Shown here: in pieces, positions 55,571 through 60,000 of the stretch
How positions within the stretch are numbered: the first letter of the stretch is position 1
Layout of the letters: each line of letters begins with the position of its first letter
Source of the DNA: Tubiluchus corallicola
Taxonomy: Eukaryota; Priapulida; Priapulimorpha; Priapulimorphida; Tubiluchidae
NCBI GenBank assembly: GCA_030141605.1
Contig: JAQGDQ010000004.1
Coordinates: 64,001 to 124,000, forward strand
Reading direction: 5' to 3'
Length of the DNA: 60,000 nt
Notes under the pieces: model-generated
Told to the model about the DNA's origin: nothing
What the model saw: only the letters and a program-made list of their open reading frames with translations
Database searches by the model: none
Position numbers and translations under genes: made by a program

Positions 55571-58500
55571 TTAAAGTGATTACAGTGCGGAGCTTTTGGC
55601 CCTTGTTATGACTCTGTCATTTGTAGTAAAACCGGGGCTACGGCGCAAATTATGACGATTTAAATAGAACGAAAATTATACTAGGTCTGAAATGGTTGAA
55701 AGCTTGACAATGTGTCTTTGTGCCCGCATTATTCCATGTGCTCTAAATTGTTTGTTGTTGCGAATAATAGCAAGTTTGCGATTTGTTACGGAAATGACCA
55801 CCCTAAATAATTGCTGGTAATTACTGAAACTGTCGGTGGAACTTTTGTAGGATTAGCCTAACTTGTCTTAACTTAGCTCAATTTTAGATGTACTGAAATA
55901 ATTAATCGTCTATATAAAAATATGTTACTAACCGCCTTATCATAACACTAGCCAGCAACAGCAACAGCTGTAGCATTTTCGCATTTTAACAATAGAAACC
56001 AACAGAGGCAAGAAGACCAGCACATCAATAAGACAAATAACGCTACCACCAGGAACAACAATACATCGTTTTGGTATTTAATCACTTCTGTTGCATGTCT
56101 GCTGTTAATATAATTGATTTATGTACATGTAAGTCACACTAGACAATGCTTTGATTATATTAGCCCCGCTTACACTTTACAGCTTATTAAAATTCACACT
56201 AGTAATTTATTTCAGTTGGAGGTAAAGGTTAAACTCATTTGTTATGTAACATTCCAAGCAAAATAACTTCATTATTTAATATATGATGAGATTGATGGGC
56301 TACGTGTTAAAAAGTTCACTGTACTTCTTTATTTCGTACATAAATTCAGCTGAAAAATGTACTGTAATAGATCATAAATCAATTACATCATTCTTTCATA
56401 ATGTCAGGTACAAATAATAAGTCTCAGACTCATATTTGCAGCATCAAGGGTCTAAAATCCAAAGTGGATTAAAGCAAGGACGTATCTTTAATATTGATTG
56501 TTTTAATACAGTTTTATCGTGATACTTAATCACAGTTAGTCTACACATTCGCGCTATCACAAGTTTATTGCAATTATTATTTAAGGTGTTACCTAAGCTA
56601 TAAAAGTGTTACATGCAATAGTTGCAGTTCAAAAATGTAATAATTCATATCTTTACAAGGTCTTAGTACCTAATTAGTGCTTACTGCAAATAATGCCGAC
56701 TCGACCATGTCGTCTTTAGCTGAAGAAGATGATAATGGTCGTAAATTATTATAATCCATTTTAAAAATTGCAATCATTTTAATTATTTACACCTCTAAAA
56801 ATGTTAGTAGGTGTTAATGCGATATAATCATTTACAACAGTTAGCTCTGCAATATCATCTCATCAGTATTCTGCGGTTGTCTTAGTTTGTTATCTAAGAT
56901 GTAACGAGAGAGTAAGAATCTGGGTGAAACGCTTCGGCCTCGTGTTTGCTTATGTCGTAATTAACGATGTTTTTGTGTTTTTACCTTGACACGTCATATT
57001 AGCCATCTTAACTGAGCTGAAAATAAATGCAAGTTTTTCCAATAGGAACCCAGCAGGTGTACTATAATTGCAAATGAGTATTCTAAAAACCGTGAAATAG
57101 CTTGATTTATTATTGAACGAGTTTCAGCCAAAGAATACACTCGCATGTTAAAGAGTCATTCGACCATGCTTTAAAGTTCAGTAAAGTGTCTATAATTGCT
57201 TAATTCCCGATTATGCACGAGTCGAAAGAGAGGACAGGTGAATACTTATAATTTTTTTATAAATTAGAAAGTTTGGGGCCAAAGTTCAAACGAGCGATTA
57301 GCTGAAAAAGCTTCATTAAAAAACCGTTACAGGTATTTTATTAGGCAAGACAGTACAGACCACAGCAATTTAAAGCAGTTTGGTACGCAGTGCAGGCCAG
57401 TGTAGTATAGTGCTGATGCAATAGCGATGGTGTTAGCAAGGAGGGCAATGGTGGGCAAATGGGTGTCAATGATGATGGTGTCACTTACTACTTTTAAGAA
57501 AAGTTTGTTCAGTCCACTTCTACATAAGTACTATGGGGCGTCAAGCTTTCTAGTGTCAGGTTTATGATGTCAAGCTTTTATTACCATTCGTGATAATGAC
57601 TGATGATGATGATGAAGATGAAGATGATTATGACGATGGCGATGGCAATAATACTCTTGTAGGCTTTTTTCATATGCAATATAACTTTTGTTTCATTTTA
57701 TTAAACACGATTGGTAAAGAGGTTTCGAACTTCCTTTACTATATATACAACATTTTAGTCGAAAACAAGTTTCGCAGATAACATAACAGAAAACAAAGGA
57801 CAAATACGTCAAGCAAAATCCAAATTTCTAAATAACTAGTTAATTACACTATGCGTAGGCAGAAACCGTTTTGTCTTGAGATTAACTGCAAGTAGGCGTA
57901 GAAGAACAAACAGAATAAATAGAAGAGTTAAAAGAATGAAACCAATAAAATCGACGAAATAAACAACGAAGACAAAAAAGAAAACGAAAAGAACAAAACA
58001 ACAAAAAAGAAAGTGAGGAAGAAGAAAACGCAACAGACATGTAGGCCTGAAAGCCCTGAAACAGTAAGGGCACACCACTATTAGCTGATCAGTACCTACA
58101 TGCACCAGTGGTGTTTACAGTGACACCAAATGGACAATAACACAAAACAATAATTTTCATAACGTACAGAAAATTGTTAAGCAATTCCTATAACAAAGTA
58201 GCGACTGTCCTTTTTCAAATCGCACCACGTTGCGCAATAGCAGCATTAATGTAGAAAATTCTGCTGTTAATGTTTTTATGTAGCTTAATACTATATATGG
58301 GTATAATGCTGTACGAATTTCCGCACCAATGACAATGCGAACGCCCTTCTCAAGGTCACCACGTCTTTGTTGATAAAACAGATTTTCTGACCTCTTCAGG
58401 TGCATAGCTATCACTCCACATTGATTAAGAATATGATACGGTCTACCAGTTGCCGAAAAGAATTTTTTACGTCCATGTAGGGTCAAGCGCAGAATCAGGT

Positions 58501-60000
58501 AAAGGTGATAGTGCTTAATAGTAAAAAGCTGAGATAAGATAAAAAAACGTATGAACTATTATCCATCTTAACCTTGGAGTCCTTCAAGTACAAGCATTAC
58601 GAATGCACTAAATCCCGAAGAGTTGGTTAAACGCATAAAGCTAATTATAATGACAACCAAAAGTAAACGGAAAACAGGCATCCTTGCTGAAATGTAGCAA
58701 GCAGACACACATAAAGTCTAGTGTATGTAATTAGATAATTAGTCTACAAAAGCTGTAGGTCCCGGCATGTTGCAAGTAAAACATGTGTTTAAACCTGATT
58801 TATATGAAACCTGCTTGGCAAGATGCTTGTGTAAACATTATTTCTACAACACTGGTGCAAAAGTCTTTATTTTTTTATGGTAAATGCTGTTTACTCAGCA
58901 TAATCATAACAACTTGTAAAAATATTCATCTCAACTGACTAATTCGAGCATCATAGCGTTACAGTTATTATTCATTAAGAAACCCGCGTCATTATTGGCA
59001 TCGCTCTCGGTTGATTACAATTAAAATAGTACTGCTTCTTTGGTAATTGACTTATTATCGTCGGCGGCTGTGACTTCTACTCAACATAGTTCTTTTTTAT
59101 AATATTATCACTATAATTTATTTTCAATTTGTAAGAAAAGAGCACGGGAATTTATACAGTTTATTTTTATGTTTATTGGGTGTATACAGCGTGCGTTGGA
59201 CGATGGCGCCATCTCCAGAGACGAAAAGAATGCGCATTGCGCTGCTTTGCGCATAGGAGATTTGCCTACACGCAGTAGTGTCACCTGGTACACACATAAA
59301 AATGTAATTGCTCAAAATGGCAAGGGAAAATAAGCAGTATTGTGCTGCACTGTCTGGGCCAGTATTTTAAAATACGTCATTTCAGCGTGGGTCTAATGAT
59401 GGATCCAGTTCCTAAATGAGAGAAAGAAAAATAATTTTCCTGGATCTTTTAGTCTTGCTTAAAACTGTTTTTGCATCTTTGATAAGATGCGCTTACAGTG
59501 TTATGTTTTTAAAGTCACGTATGATATTAATTTTGTATAATTTTATGTTCAAAATTAACAATGAATACTGAAAACAAAAATGCAAAAGATCCAGGCTTAA
59601 TTCCGATTTTTTACTTTTGGTTATACTTGATGTAGAAGAAAATTTGATCATTGATTTATTTGATCATTCTACAAATTCAAGTCTTAATTCAGGTGGTATG
59701 TAGTAGCTTAGAAGCACATATAATTAGTTAAATTATACTAAGATCTTACTTCCTAATTATTAATAAAGTTTAATTTTCCTATGGTATAGGTTTTGTGAGT
59801 AATATAGGATGAACAGCGGTCGCCAATAAGAACACCTAAACAACTAATAGTTAATTGGCTTATTTCTAAAATGTGTGATACCGATATTATATGCGATGGA
59901 TAACTCTGCTGGATTAATCAGCCGAATGTGCGTGTGATCTATACAAACCACGGTAAGATATTAGTAGTCTTACTGTTTTTCATAATTTTCACTCAAAATA
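55571..60000. other. Intergenic right flank
   Basis: Nothing recognisable beyond a GAT/GAA microsatellite at 57596-57650. A 109-codon minus-strand frame at 58157-58486 has mixed composition but no familiar motif and no clear splice signals; I leave it uncalled. The lysine- and asparagine-rich sequence at 57890-58040 gives hydrophobic frames on the other strand by composition. Confidence 0.4.

Noticed and set aside
55607-55619. 13-base word shared with the tRNA-like element at 21249-21261
   Set aside because: The match does not extend beyond 13 bases and lacks the Pol III boxes, so it does not show a second copy.
57836-58105. Minus-strand Phe/Leu/Val-rich frame resembling membrane segments
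   Set aside because: Caused by A-rich plus-strand sequence; overlapping frames are equally hydrophobic.
58157-58486. 109-codon minus-strand frame as a possible exon
   Set aside because: No pyrimidine-rich acceptor or clear donor, no domain similarity, and a length reachable by chance.

Overview
The window is nuclear DNA of an invertebrate animal. The sequence shows AT-rich DNA (roughly two thirds A+T), spliced genes with GT-AG introns from 0.3 kb to more than 18 kb, long microsatellites, a degenerate CCCTAA (TTAGGG-type) array, and relics of Ty3/gypsy-like, BEL/Pao-like and non-LTR retrotransposons. That mixture is typical of marine or other non-insect invertebrates, but I cannot name the species. 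No bacterial-style operons, CRISPR arrays, rRNAs or intact tRNAs were found.

Layout. 0.4-3.6 kb (minus): a broken Ty3/gypsy-like element with gag, zinc knuckle, protease, reverse transcriptase and RNase H. It has several frameshifts and one stop, and it ends at RNase H with no integrase. A probable 5' LTR lies at about 3.8-4.9 kb. 4.9-15.8 kb: mostly gene-free, with a decayed BEL/Pao-type integrase at 9.1-9.8 kb, the telomere-like array at 13.4 kb and a tetranucleotide repeat at 14.4 kb. 15.86-23.2 kb (plus): a four-exon gene for a 152-residue Ly6/uPAR-domain protein with signal peptide, ten cysteines and a GPI-type tail. 25.43-50.05 kb (minus): a seven-exon gene for a 332-residue single-pass membrane protein made of a signal peptide, one fibronectin type III domain, one ZP-N domain with no ZP-C partner, a transmembrane helix and a 42-residue tail. 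Its 18.6-kb first intron holds further unexplained ORFs. 50-60 kb: gene-poor, with a 5'-truncated non-LTR retrotransposon end at 54.6 kb followed by a large compound microsatellite.

The two genes I can model exon by exon are convergent (tail to tail, 2.2 kb between stop codons). Both encode small extracellular proteins, one probably GPI-anchored and one transmembrane. Both begin with a signal-peptide exon carrying exactly 52 coding bases and ending in phase 1. Ly6/uPAR, FN3 and ZP-N folds are all used elsewhere in cell-surface or gamete recognition, so a shared recognition role is a reasonable but untested inference. All exon boundaries were placed by eye from splice consensus, reading-frame continuity and domain logic; no transcript evidence was available.
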